From: an uncultured Phascolarctobacterium sp.
GTDB taxonomy: Bacteria; Bacillota; Negativicutes; Acidaminococcales; Acidaminococcaceae
Direction: 5' to 3'
DNA: 47,999 bases
Assembly (NCBI RefSeq): GCF_934190775.1
Contig: NZ_CAKPTG010000020.1
Span: forward strand, 1 to 47,999
Positions 16,001 through 24,806 of this stretch are shown here, piece by piece (the first letter of the stretch is position 1; each line of letters starts with the position of its first letter). The position numbers were made by a program, and so were the translations under genes. Under the pieces are notes generated by a model. It was not told the origin of the DNA, did no database searches, and worked only from the letters and a program-made list of their open reading frames with translations.

Positions 16001-16953
16001 TACAGGCTCGCCGCTCTCTCCAAGAATCCACGCAGAATGTCGCAGGAAGCGGTAAACTTAGTTTGCTCCTCTTCCGTCAGCGGCAGCTCTAAAATATCTT
16101 CAATACCCTTTTTGCCGATTACGCAGGGAACACCTGCAGCAACGTCCTTCTGGCCATATTCGCCGCTAAGTATGGTGGAGCAGGGCCAAATCAATTTTTC
16201 GTCATGGAAGATGGCCTTAATCAGCATGCAGGCAGCGTTGGCAATGCCAAATTCCGTGCAGCCCTTGCCGTCGACTTCAATGTCGCCGGCTCTTTTAACC
16301 TGCAGCTGCAAATCCTCCAGGCTGAGTGCTGCCAGCTCCGGACGTTCAGCGCGCAACTGGGCAAAGCTCTTGCTGCCGATGCGGATGGCAGACCAGACAA
16401 CGAAGCTGGAATTACCATGCTCGCCCATGCAGAAGGCCTGAATAGATTTGCGGCTGTAGCCTGTAGCGGCGCTGAGCACGCGCAGCAGGCGGTAGCTTTC
16501 GAGGCTGGTGCCGGTGCAGAAGCAGCGCTGCGGCTCCCAGTTCATCTTGCGGCGGATATGCTCGCAGATGATGTCTGCCGGATTAGAAATGCTGATCATA
16601 ATACCCTTGAAGTCAACCTGCTTAAGGTGGCTGATAACCTCGTTGGCCATCTTAATGGAATCGTCAAACATATCAAGGCGTGTTTCGCCGGGACGACGGC
16701 TGCGGCCGAAGGCCATTACCAGAATATCTGCATCGTTCAGCTCGCTGTATTCACCGGCGCGGATGATGGCATCACGGCCGCAAAGTGCGCCGCTGACGCA
16801 GTCATCTAAGTCCAGCGCCTGTGCTGCAGCCTTTTCCTTGAGAATATCAATGAGCACAATATCGTCAGCCTCACCGGATTGGATGAGCGCCAAAGCAACA
16901 TGGGAGCCAACGTGACCGGCTCCGACGATTACAACCTTACGAGTTTTTAACAT
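16000..16953 (-). CDS. Lactate/malate dehydrogenase family 2-hydroxyacid dehydrogenase, atypical
   Basis: A 317-residue NAD-dependent enzyme of the LDH/MDH family: Rossmann GAGHVG (11-16), D36 for the NAD ribose, substrate loop GRSRRPGETR (83-92) with R92, and catalytic H179 in GEHGN. Two specificity positions are unusual. The loop residue that is Gln in lactate dehydrogenases is Arg (R86), as in malate dehydrogenases. The Asp that pairs with the catalytic His is Glu (E152 in LESYR). Oxaloacetate/malate or a bulkier 2-ketoacid is therefore as likely as pyruvate/lactate. The ATG at 16953 has AGGAGG just upstream on the minus strand. It stands alone between repeats and the DUF1858 gene. Confidence 0.85.
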   Translation of the reverse strand: MLKTRKVVIVGAGHVGSHVALALIQSGEADDIVLIDILKEKAAAQALDLDDCVSGALCGRDAIIRAGEYSELNDADILVMAFGRSRRPGETRLDMFDDSIKMANEVISHLKQVDFKGIMISISNPADIICEHIRRKMNWEPQRCFCTGTSLESYRLLRVLSAATGYSRKSIQAFCMGEHGNSSFVVWSAIRIGSKSFAQLRAERPELAALSLEDLQLQVKRAGDIEVDGKGCTEFGIANAACMLIKAIFHDEKLIWPCSTILSGEYGQKDVAAGVPCVIGKKGIEDILELPLTEEEQTKFTASCDILRGFLERAASL

Positions 16954-16978
16954 AACTAAAACCTCCTTATGAAAACAG

Positions 16979-17060
16979 GGAACCGTCCCCACTTATGCTG
17001 GAGATAGTTCCCTCATTTTTTGCTATACCGTAATAAATATGCCGTTGGCGTATTTATTAC
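16979..17060 (-). other. Two hairpins between DUF1858 and the dehydrogenase gene
   Basis: A 14-bp stem GTAATAAATATGCC / GGCGTATTTATTAC (17030-17060, loop GTT) is placed where the DUF1858 transcript would end. A second pairing, GGGAAC/GTTCCC (16979-17011), encloses a GGGAACCGTCCCC segment of the kind seen in REP-like repeats. Confidence 0.5.
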
Positions 17061-17071
17061 ATTGTGCTATA

Positions 17072-17281
17072 TTATTTGTTTGCTTCTGCTTCAGCAATAA
17101 CCTTGTTGATATCTTCGATAAGAGCATCAACATCAATGCCGTGAGCGCCAGCGCCCTGACCGATGGTTTCGAAATGAGCAGCCATGCAGCCGATGCAGCC
17201 CAGACCATATTCAGCGAAAACCTCCATGATTTCAGGATGGTTTTGAACGGCTTCAATAATGCCGGTATCTTTAGTAATCAT
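17072..17281 (-). CDS. DUF1858 domain protein
   Basis: A 69-residue protein matching DUF1858, a small helical domain often found alone or fused to hybrid-cluster or ScdA-like redox proteins. It shows ITKDTGIIEAVQNHPE, then GLGCIGCMAAHFET with a CxxC pair (C29 and C32), then a glycine-bearing loop and a helix. The cysteines suggest a redox or metal role, which is not proven. The ribosome site AAGGAG and a good promoter lie upstream on the minus strand. Confidence 0.85.
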   Translation of the reverse strand: MITKDTGIIEAVQNHPEIMEVFAEYGLGCIGCMAAHFETIGQGAGAHGIDVDALIEDINKVIAEAEANK

Positions 17282-17334
17282 TGTATAAATCTCCTTCTTT
17301 TAATAAAAATTGTACACAAAATCCGTACTCATTC

Positions 17335-17363
17335 ATTATATCATCTGTGCCTCTAAAAGCCAA
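17335..17363 (-). promoter_or_regulatory. Promoter of the DUF1858 gene
   Basis: On the minus strand TTGGCT, 17 bases, TATAAT, ending about 55 bases before the start codon. Confidence 0.65.
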
Positions 17364-17448
17364 ATTTATTACGGAAAATTTTTTGCGAAATCAGCTTGAC
17401 AGAGTTCACATTTTTTTAATTATTTTTTTACATTGAGCTGTGAAATAC

Positions 17449-17477
17449 TTGCGTTTACAGCCGATAAACGCTATAAT
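17449..17477 (+). promoter_or_regulatory. Promoter of the division/cell-wall cluster
   Basis: TTGCGT, 17 bases, TATAAT, ending 41 bases before mraZ. MraZ is known to bind repeats in its own promoter region; I see no clear repeated operator here. Confidence 0.65.
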
Positions 17478-17518
17478 GGAGAAAAGTGGTGTAATGTGGG
17501 TGAAAAGGGGGCGATATC

Positions 17519-17950
17519 ATGCTTTTGGGTGAATACGAACATACCATAGATGCAAAAGGTCGTCTTGCTATGCCTGCAAAGCTGCGTGAAAGTCTGGGCG
17601 GTAAGTTTATCATCACCAAGGGCCTTGATGGTTGCCTTTTTGTGTACGATATGGAGCAATGGCAGAAGCTGGAGCAAAAGCTGTCCGCCTTGCCGATGAG
17701 CCGCAAAACAGCGCGTGATTTTACCCGCTTCCTCTTTGGCGGTGCCTGCGAGGGTGAATGCGACAAGCAGGGCAGGGTGCTGCTGCCGGCAAACCTGCGT
17801 GCTCATGCCGGTCTGGAAAAGGATGCCGTGATTGTTGGCGTTGGCAGCAGAGCCGAAATCTGGGACGCCGGACGTTGGAACAAATATAATGAAGAAAATG
17901 CTGAGGATGTGAGCGAGCTTGCCGAGCAGCTTGCTGATTTAGGCATATAA
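17519..17950 (+). CDS. mraZ: Transcriptional regulator MraZ
   Basis: A DNA-binding protein of the AbrB-like fold that controls the division and cell-wall cluster it heads. The 143 residues contain the two tandem halves, each with the conserved DxxGR pattern: DAKGRLAMP (about residues 12-20) and DKQGRVLLP (about 82-90). This is the usual family length. The start has a GGGGG ribosome site 8 bases upstream. It is first in a long plus-strand operon. Confidence 0.96.
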   Translation: MLLGEYEHTIDAKGRLAMPAKLRESLGGKFIITKGLDGCLFVYDMEQWQKLEQKLSALPMSRKTARDFTRFLFGGACEGECDKQGRVLLPANLRAHAGLEKDAVIVGVGSRAEIWDAGRWNKYNEENAEDVSELAEQLADLGI

Positions 17951-17964
17951 GATTGGTGTTGGCT

Positions 17965-18897
17965 ATGGAATTTAAGCATACAAGTATCCTGCTCGCTGAG
18001 AGCGTGGAGTTTTTAATCACAGATAAAAATGGCATTTACGTGGACTGCACCATGGGCGGTGCCGGTCACACCAGTGCCTTTGCCGCTCAGCTGGAGGCTG
18101 GTGGCCTGATGCTTGGCATTGACCAGGACGATGATGCGATTGCGGCAGGTTCTGCGCGTTTGCTGAACAAGTTTGCCTGCAAAACCGCTGTTGCCAAGTC
18201 TAACTTTGAAAACTTTTCCCAGGTATTGGATTCCATGGGCATTGATAAAATTGATGGTATCTTTTTTGACTTGGGTGTTTCCAGCTACCAGCTGGATACA
18301 CCGGAGCGTGGCTTTTCCTATATGCATGATGGCCCGCTGGATATGCGCATGAACAAGGAAGCACGTCTTGATGCAGAGTATATCGTCAATCACTACAAGG
18401 AAGAAGAGCTGGCCGACATCATCCACCGTTACGGTGAGGAACGCTGGTCTAAGCGCATTGCCCAGTTTATTGTGGCAGCACGCAAGGAAAATCCGTTGAC
18501 CACTACCTTTGAGCTGGTGGATGTAATCAAGAAGGCTATCCCCAAGGGAGCAAGGCTTGACGGCCCGCACCCGGCGAAGCGCACCTTCCAGGCGATTCGC
18601 ATTGAGGTGAACAACGAGCTGGGAATTCTGGCAGATACGATGGAAAAAGCTGTGGACCGCTTGAAGAGTGGCGGCCGTATCGGCGTTATTACCTTCCATT
18701 CACTGGAGGACAGAATTATCAAGCAGACCTTTGCTAAGCTGGCCAAGGGCTGTACCTGCCCGCCGCAGCTGCCTGTATGCGTGTGCGGCAAAAAGCCGCT
18801 GCTGCGTAAAATCGGTAATATCGTTCCCTCCAAGGCCGAGGTTGAAGAGAATCCGCGCAGCCGCAGTGCACGCTTGCGTTACGCAATCAAGATTTGA
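17965..18897 (+). CDS. rsmH: 16S rRNA (cytosine1402-N4)-methyltransferase RsmH
   Basis: Methylates C1402 of 16S rRNA in the ribosomal P site. It begins MEFKHTSILLAE and shows the SAM-binding strand YVDCTMGGAGH, then FFDLGVSSYQLD and RGFSY, all typical, and ends with the NPRSRSARLR signature. The ATG at 17965 matches the family's N-terminus; in-frame TTG and GTG codons at 17953-17958 would add four atypical residues. It follows mraZ by 14 bases. Confidence 0.95.
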   Translation: MEFKHTSILLAESVEFLITDKNGIYVDCTMGGAGHTSAFAAQLEAGGLMLGIDQDDDAIAAGSARLLNKFACKTAVAKSNFENFSQVLDSMGIDKIDGIFFDLGVSSYQLDTPERGFSYMHDGPLDMRMNKEARLDAEYIVNHYKEEELADIIHRYGEERWSKRIAQFIVAARKENPLTTTFELVDVIKKAIPKGARLDGPHPAKRTFQAIRIEVNNELGILADTMEKAVDRLKSGGRIGVITFHSLEDRIIKQTFAKLAKGCTCPPQLPVCVCGKKPLLRKIGNIVPSKAEVEENPRSRSARLRYAIKI

Positions 18898-18942
18898 CAG
18901 ATAGATTAAGATAGATGTGATGTTTGATGAAGGGTGATTTTG

Positions 18943-19347
18943 ATGCTTGCTAGAAAATATGACAATTACGCCTGGCAAGAGCAGCCTGCTGAGCAGTACG
19001 AGGCCCCGCAGCCTGTCCGTCGCAGAAGACGTAAACCTGATAAAATGAAGCTCATCCGCAATGGACTGTTCAAGATTATGGCAGTTGTCATTGTGGCTTA
19101 TTTCGCTATGGTTCTGCGCAGCGAGGCTATGGTGCAGTGCAGCAATGAGCTTGTCAGCCTGCAGAAGCAGGAGGCGCAGCTGATTAACCAGAACAACGAG
19201 CTGAGAATTGAGGTTGAACAGCTCAAAGGTCCGGAGCGTATTATCGGCCTGGCAGAGCAGCGCCTTGGTATGAGCGTTGCCCGCAGCAACATCTATGTTA
19301 AGGCTGGCGAGGCTGCAAAAAGCAGCAATTCTTTGGCTACCAAATAA
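18943..19347 (+). CDS. ftsL: Cell division protein FtsL-like
   Basis: A small bitopic protein of 134 residues: basic cytoplasmic N-terminus (RRRRRK at about 27-32), one membrane helix (about 46-62), then a coiled coil (SLQKQEAQLINQNNELR) and a short tail containing ERIIGLAEQRLGM, the FtsL/DivIC pattern. It bridges division proteins at the septum. The position after rsmH supports FtsL. A PBP2/FtsI gene, which often follows, is absent. The ATG at 18943 has AAGGGTGA upstream. Confidence 0.85.
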   Translation: MLARKYDNYAWQEQPAEQYEAPQPVRRRRRKPDKMKLIRNGLFKIMAVVIVAYFAMVLRSEAMVQCSNELVSLQKQEAQLINQNNELRIEVEQLKGPERIIGLAEQRLGMSVARSNIYVKAGEAAKSSNSLATK

Positions 19348-19380
19348 CAAATATACATAGCCATTCACTGTATATTGTGA

Positions 19381-19422
19381 TATAATTTGAATGGGTTTTT
19401 GGGAGGCAGCCTTTTGGCTGCC
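19381..19422 (+). promoter_or_regulatory. Leader with -10 and hairpin before murE
   Basis: TATAAT at 19381-19386 is followed by the hairpin GGCAGCC-TTTT-GGCTGCC (19405-19422) and a weak T-rich run. It could be a terminator after ftsL or an attenuator in a murE leader; the -35 is not convincing. It sits in the 165-base gap where ftsI is usually found. Confidence 0.45.
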
Positions 19423-19512
19423 GTTTCAATTTAAATTCTCCGGTACAAGAAATCTAGAAGAAATTTATGCTTTTGCCGTTATGCTGCAGAAGCTGAAACA
19501 GGAGGTCAATAA

Positions 19513-21000
19513 ATGGAAAAGCAATTAGCTTCTCTCCTTGCATTACTGCCGCAGGCTGAAGTCCTTGGCAGTGCTGATAAAGTAATTACTGATGTAACTG
19601 CTGATTCCCGTGCAGTTGTGGCCGGCAGCCTTTTTATCTGCCTGAAGGGCGCGACTGTGGACGGACATAAATTTTTGGCGATGGCTGCTGCAAAGGGCGC
19701 TGTTGCTGCGCTGGTGGAGGACGTGCCGGCTGAGCTGCCGCAGGGCATTACCTTGATTAAGGTTGCTGATACGCGTGAGGCGATGGAGTTGGTAACGCCG
19801 TATTTTTATGATTACCCCGGCCGCAAGCTGAGAATGATCGGTGTGACCGGTACTAACGGCAAAACCACCTCTACCAACATCATTCGCCTGATTCTGCGTA
19901 AGGCAGGCTACAAGGTAGGCCTGATCGGCACTATCAATATTATGATTAACGATGAGATTACTGAATCTCACAACACTACTCCGGATGTAGTTGACCTGCA
20001 GAAGACACTGTATGCTATGTGCTGCGCCGGCTGCGACTACTGCGTAATGGAGGTTTCCAGCCATGCGCTGGCACTGAAGCGTGTTGCAGGCATTGAATAT
20101 GACTGTGCTGTGCTGACGAATATTACCCAGGATCACCTGGACTTCCATAAAACCATGGAAAATTACCGCGATGCCAAGAGCCTGCTCTTTGAGCACCTGA
20201 CTGACGGTAATAAGCCGAACAAAAACGCTGTCTTCAACATGGACGACGCCAGCTCCGCAATTATCCGCGAGCGCACTAAGGCTAACGTGCTGACCTACGG
20301 CGAAGGCCATGACAATGACATCTATCCGCTGAGCTTTACCGTAGAACCGAAGCATATGCAGCTTTTGCTGCACACTCCGGTGGGTGAAATGGACCTGGAG
20401 CTGAAGATTACCGGCGAGTTCAACGTGTATAATGTTATGGGCGTTATCGGCGCAATGCTGGCAGAAAAGATTGATAAGGAAATCATCTGCTCCGTGCTCG
20501 ACGGCTTTGACGGCGTTCCCGGCCGCTTCCAGCTGGTTGAGGCAGGTCAGCCTTATACCGTCATCGTGGACTATGCGCATACTCCCGACGGCCTGGAGAA
20601 CGTGCTGAAGACTGCACGGTCCATTACTCGCGGCAAGCTGTGGGTGGTGTTCGGCTGCGGCGGTGACCGCGACAACAAGAAGCGTCCGCTGATGGGTGCA
20701 TTGGCGCTGCAATTGGCTGATAACATCGTCGTTACCTCCGATAACCCGCGTACTGAGGATCCGGAGCTGATTATCGACGAAATCTTTACAGCACTGCAGG
20801 ACGTGCCTGCAGGCAAATGCGTTACCCGTCTGAGCGACAGACATGAGGCTATTTGCTATGCGCTGGCCCACGCTGCTGATGACGATGTAATTCTGATTGC
20901 TGGCAAAGGCCACGAAAATTACCAGATTTTGAAGGACAGAACTATTCACTTTGACGATAAAGAAGTTGTAATGGAATACTGGAGTGATAAAAAATGCTGA
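19513..21000 (+). CDS. murE: UDP-MurNAc-tripeptide synthetase (meso-DAP adding)
   Basis: Adds the third amino acid to the peptidoglycan stem in the cytoplasm. The 495 residues have the three Mur-ligase domains: N-terminal uridine-nucleotide domain with VTADSRAV, ATPase core with GVTGTNGKTT, and C-terminal domain. The DNPR signature (residues 410-413) marks meso-diaminopimelate specificity rather than lysine. GGAGG lies 7 bases before the ATG. Its end overlaps murF by 7 bases. Confidence 0.96.
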   Translation: MEKQLASLLALLPQAEVLGSADKVITDVTADSRAVVAGSLFICLKGATVDGHKFLAMAAAKGAVAALVEDVPAELPQGITLIKVADTREAMELVTPYFYDYPGRKLRMIGVTGTNGKTTSTNIIRLILRKAGYKVGLIGTINIMINDEITESHNTTPDVVDLQKTLYAMCCAGCDYCVMEVSSHALALKRVAGIEYDCAVLTNITQDHLDFHKTMENYRDAKSLLFEHLTDGNKPNKNAVFNMDDASSAIIRERTKANVLTYGEGHDNDIYPLSFTVEPKHMQLLLHTPVGEMDLELKITGEFNVYNVMGVIGAMLAEKIDKEIICSVLDGFDGVPGRFQLVEAGQPYTVIVDYAHTPDGLENVLKTARSITRGKLWVVFGCGGDRDNKKRPLMGALALQLADNIVVTSDNPRTEDPELIIDEIFTALQDVPAGKCVTRLSDRHEAICYALAHAADDDVILIAGKGHENYQILKDRTIHFDDKEVVMEYWSDKKC

Positions 21001-22358
21001 AGGCCAGTGAAGTTTTAGCAGCCACCAAGGCTGTTTGTGCAGATTTTGAGTTTAGCGGCGTAACCACCGATTCGCGTGCGGTGAAGCCGGGAGAATTGTT
21101 CGTAGCGCTGAAGGGCGATAATTTTGACGGCCATGATTATTGTGCCAAGGCTGTGGAGCTGGGTGCTGCGGGCGTTGTTGTTTCCCATGAGGTTAGCGGC
21201 CTGCCTGCGGGCGTTGCTGTGTTCATGGTTGATGATACCCTGCTTGCCTACCAGCAGCTGGCGCATGCCTACCGTCTGCGTAAGCAGGGCCTGAAGGTTT
21301 TTGCTATCACAGGCTCCAACGGCAAAACCTCTACCAAGGATTTGCTGGCTGCCTGCCTGAGCTGCAAATATAATGTTGTCAAAACTCAGGGAAACTTCAA
21401 TAATGAAATCGGTCTGCCGAAAACATTGCTGAGCATTCAGCCGGATACGGATATTGCCGTTGTGGAGATGGGCATGCGCGGCCTGGGCCAGATTGCTGAG
21501 CTGTGCCGCATCGCAGAGCCTGACAGCGGCCTGATTACCAATGTGGGCGAAACCCACATGGAGCTTTTGGGCAGCATGGAAAACATCGGCAAGGCCAAGA
21601 GCGAGATTGTGCTTAATCTGCCGGAGGATGGCTTTGCTGTGCTCAACGGCGACAATGAATACGTGCTGGCGGCAGCAGGCAAGACCAAGGCAAAAGTTGT
21701 TTACTTCGGCTTGGGCGAAAACTGCGACTTCCGCGGCAGTGATATTGTGACTAACGGTGCAGGCACTACCTTTACCTGCACGCACAAGGCTACGGGCGAG
21801 GCTGTGAAGGTGAGCCTGCAGCTGATTGGCGAGCATAATGTTTATAACGCGCTGAGCGCTATTGCCGGCGCCTTCTGCTACGGCGTGCCGATGGCAGCCA
21901 GTGCGCAGGCACTGGCAACTGCCCGTCTTACCGGCAGCCGTCAGGAAATAATTTATATCGGCGACATTACCTTTATCAACGATGCTTATAACGCCAGCCC
22001 TGCTTCCATGGAGGCAGCACTGAAGACCTTGGCTGAGGCGAAGAAGGCAGCGCATGGCAAGGCACGCACCATTGCTGTGCTGGCTGACATGCTGGAGCTG
22101 GGCGCTATCAGTGAGGACGCGCATCGCCGCGTGGGCCGCTGGGCGGTAGAAAACGGTGTGGACTTTGTGCTGACCTATGGTCCGCAGGCTGCTTATATTG
22201 CGGACGAGGCTGCTAAGCTTGGCGGCAACAGCAAGCATTGCGCTGACCGTCAGGAGGCAGCAGATACTCTGCGCCAGCTGGCTAATGCAGGTGATATTAT
22301 CCTGCTGAAGGGCAGCCATTCCATGCAAGTTGACAAGATGCTGGAGCTGTTCAAGTAA
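20994..22358 (+). CDS. murF: UDP-MurNAc-tripeptide:D-Ala-D-Ala ligase
   Basis: Attaches D-Ala-D-Ala to complete the UDP-MurNAc-pentapeptide. 454 residues with TDSRAVKPGELFVAL at the N-terminus, the P-loop ITGSNGKTSTKDL, GNFNNEIGLP, and the family-specific NDAYNASPASM block. It overlaps murE, indicating coupled translation. Confidence 0.96.
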   Translation: MLKASEVLAATKAVCADFEFSGVTTDSRAVKPGELFVALKGDNFDGHDYCAKAVELGAAGVVVSHEVSGLPAGVAVFMVDDTLLAYQQLAHAYRLRKQGLKVFAITGSNGKTSTKDLLAACLSCKYNVVKTQGNFNNEIGLPKTLLSIQPDTDIAVVEMGMRGLGQIAELCRIAEPDSGLITNVGETHMELLGSMENIGKAKSEIVLNLPEDGFAVLNGDNEYVLAAAGKTKAKVVYFGLGENCDFRGSDIVTNGAGTTFTCTHKATGEAVKVSLQLIGEHNVYNALSAIAGAFCYGVPMAASAQALATARLTGSRQEIIYIGDITFINDAYNASPASMEAALKTLAEAKKAAHGKARTIAVLADMLELGAISEDAHRRVGRWAVENGVDFVLTYGPQAAYIADEAAKLGGNSKHCADRQEAADTLRQLANAGDIILLKGSHSMQVDKMLELFK

Positions 22359-22383
22359 ACTTTAGAGAGTGAGATTTTAGTAG

Positions 22384-23346
22384 ATGTTGAAATTAATCGG
22401 AATTCCTGTGACTGCGTTTATCGTGTGTGCCTTAATTGGCCCGGTGCTGATTCCTTATCTGCACAAGCTGAAGTTTGGCCAATCCATTCGCGAATGCGGA
22501 CCGGCAAGCCATATGGCAAAAAGCGGCACGCCGACTATGGGCGGCCTGATGATGCTGGCAGCGCTGGTAGTGGCTTTGCTGTGGGGCAAGTTTACTCCCC
22601 ATGTGATTATTGCCCTGGTGCTGACTGTGGGCCATGCAGTTATAGGCTTTATAGATGATTACATCAAGGTTGTAATGAAGCGCAATCTGGGCCTGACAGC
22701 GAAGCAAAAATTTTTGCTGCAGTTCATTCTGGCCGGCGCTTATGTATATTTTGCTGAAACCCATATTCGCAATACGGAGCTGTGGGTTCCCGGCATCAAC
22801 GCTGTTATTGACCTGGGCTGGGGTTATTATGTGCTGGCCTTCCTGCTTTTGGTTGGTACAACCAATGCCGTAAACCTGACGGATGGTCTGGACGGACTGG
22901 TATCCTTCGTCAGCCTGCCGGTTACCATGGTTTTCGCTTTTATTGCTTACATGCAGGGCATGCTGGATTTGAGCGGTTTTTCTTTGGGGCTGACCGGTGC
23001 CTGCCTGGGATTTTTGCTCTTCAACCGTCATCCCGCCAGGGTATTTATGGGTGATACAGGCTCCTTGGCACTGGGCGGCGCTGTAGCTGCACTGGCACTT
23101 TTGACACGCACCGAGCTGCTTTTGGTTATTGTGGGCGGCATTTACGTTGCCGAAGCACTTTCGGTAATTATCCAGGTTACTTACTTCCGCTTTACCGGCG
23201 GCAAGCGTATCTTCCGCATGGCGCCGCTGCACCATCACTTTGAACTGGGCGGCTGGGCCGAGGTTAAGGTTGTGCGTGTGTTTACAGCAGTAAGCTGCCT
23301 GTTATCTGTCATTGGTCTGTGCCTGTGGCTGAATGCATTTGTATAA
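22384..23346 (+). CDS. mraY: Phospho-MurNAc-pentapeptide translocase
   Basis: Integral membrane enzyme that makes lipid I from undecaprenyl phosphate. 320 residues with about ten hydrophobic helices. The cytoplasmic loops carry the conserved DDYIKV, NAVNLTDGLDGL and GDTGSLALGG motifs, and the histidine-rich APLHHHFE loop lies near the end. It follows murF by 25 bases. Confidence 0.96.
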   Translation: MLKLIGIPVTAFIVCALIGPVLIPYLHKLKFGQSIRECGPASHMAKSGTPTMGGLMMLAALVVALLWGKFTPHVIIALVLTVGHAVIGFIDDYIKVVMKRNLGLTAKQKFLLQFILAGAYVYFAETHIRNTELWVPGINAVIDLGWGYYVLAFLLLVGTTNAVNLTDGLDGLVSFVSLPVTMVFAFIAYMQGMLDLSGFSLGLTGACLGFLLFNRHPARVFMGDTGSLALGGAVAALALLTRTELLLVIVGGIYVAEALSVIIQVTYFRFTGGKRIFRMAPLHHHFELGGWAEVKVVRVFTAVSCLLSVIGLCLWLNAFV

Positions 23347-23355
23347 AATTTTTCC

Positions 23356-23400
23356 GGCTATATCCTTTTGGCGCATTTTTGCGCTGAAATGGCTATAGCC
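23356..23400 (+). other. Hairpin between mraY and murD
   Basis: GGCTATA at 23356-23362 pairs with TATAGCC at 23394-23400, enclosing a smaller GCGC/GCGC hairpin. The T-runs are internal rather than after the stem, so it is more likely an RNA-processing or attenuation element than a full terminator. FtsW is often encoded near here but is absent. Confidence 0.45.
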
Positions 23401-23432
23401 TACATATGTTTATGAATAGAGGGTGTTTTTTG

Positions 23433-24806
23433 ATGACTAAAAAGAATGCTGTAATCGTTTATGGCGCTGGCATCAGCGGCCGTGGCGCAGCGCAGGTGCT
23501 GGCGGACAGAAAGCAGCAGGTATATTTATATAACGATATGGACTGCACCATTGAGCCGCAACTGCTGCAGCTTTTAGAGAGCGCTGGCGGCGGTCTGGCA
23601 ATCGGACAGGAAGCGTTTGAGCGCCTGCTGGATATTGCAGGTGTGCTGGTGCTGTCACCTGGCATTGCCTGCGACAGCAAAAATGTGCTGCTGGCAGAGC
23701 AGCGCGGACTGGAGGTCATCAGCGAGGTAGAGCTGGGCTACAGGCTGTACGGCGGTCATATTGCCGCTATCACCGGTACGAACGGCAAAACCACCACCAC
23801 TACTATTGTGGGCGAAATGCTCAAGCGTCTGCCGGTGCCTTCTGCTGTAGGCGGCAACATTGGCCTGGCGCTGTCTAAGGAAGTAGAAAGCCTGCCGCAG
23901 GAAGGCTGGCTTGCTGCTGAGCTTTCCAGCTTCCAGCTGGAAAAAGTCAGCAGCTTCTGCCCCGATATCGCAGTTGTGCTGAACCTGACTCCGGATCATC
24001 TGGAGCGCCATCATACGATGGAGGCCTACGGCGAGGCGAAGAAGAATATCTTCCGCCAGCAGGGACCGGCGCAGGTAACAGTGCTTAATTACGATGACGC
24101 CATCGTGCGCACCTGGGGTGATGATACCAAGGGTCGCCTGTGCTGGTTCAGCCGCAAGGAAAAGCTACAGCAGGGTGTATATATGCAGAATGGTGACTTT
24201 ATCATCGGCTGGGACGGCAAAGAGGAGACTGTGTGCAATATCAGCGAGCTGCATCTGTTCGGCGGTCACAATGAGGAAAACGTGTTGGCAGCCATTGCCT
24301 GCGGCTTCTTCGCCGGAGTGAGCATCAGCGATATGGCGGACGTGCTGCGCAACTTCCACAGCATTGAGCACCGCATTGAGTACGTCGCTACTATCGACGG
24401 CGTACCGTATTATAACGATTCCAAGGCTACCAACACCGATTCCACGATTAAGGCGCTGGAGGCCTTTAAGGACGGTCACATCATTTTACTGGCAGGCGGT
24501 CACGATAAGCTGACACCGCTGGAGCCGATGATGGAGCTGGTGAAGGAAAAGACGGACGCCCTGATTCTGCTGGGCGCTGCCAAGGAGCGCTTTAACAAGG
24601 CTGCTGTTGCCTGCGGTGTGCCCAACATTGTTTTGGCCGACAGCTTTGAAGACGCAGTAGCCAAGGCGCATGCGCTGGCGCATAAGCCGCAGGTAGTGCT
24701 GCTTTCCCCGGCCTGCTCGTCCTTTGATATGTTCAAAAATTATCCGGAACGTGGTAACTACTTTAAAAAGCTGGTACACGAGCTGGAGGGAGGTAACGTT
24801 AAGTGA
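23433..24806 (+). CDS. murD: UDP-MurNAc-L-Ala:D-Glu ligase
   Basis: Adds D-glutamate to UDP-MurNAc-L-Ala. 457 residues with the N-terminal YGAGISGRGAA loop, P-loop ITGTNGKTTTT, LTPDHLERH, and NDSKATNTDST in the C-terminal half, all typical of MurD. The ATG at 23433 has GAGGGTG 8 bases upstream; an upstream ATG would add nine atypical residues. The stop overlaps the murG start (GTGA). Confidence 0.95.
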   Translation: MTKKNAVIVYGAGISGRGAAQVLADRKQQVYLYNDMDCTIEPQLLQLLESAGGGLAIGQEAFERLLDIAGVLVLSPGIACDSKNVLLAEQRGLEVISEVELGYRLYGGHIAAITGTNGKTTTTTIVGEMLKRLPVPSAVGGNIGLALSKEVESLPQEGWLAAELSSFQLEKVSSFCPDIAVVLNLTPDHLERHHTMEAYGEAKKNIFRQQGPAQVTVLNYDDAIVRTWGDDTKGRLCWFSRKEKLQQGVYMQNGDFIIGWDGKEETVCNISELHLFGGHNEENVLAAIACGFFAGVSISDMADVLRNFHSIEHRIEYVATIDGVPYYNDSKATNTDSTIKALEAFKDGHIILLAGGHDKLTPLEPMMELVKEKTDALILLGAAKERFNKAAVACGVPNIVLADSFEDAVAKAHALAHKPQVVLLSPACSSFDMFKNYPERGNYFKKLVHELEGGNVK

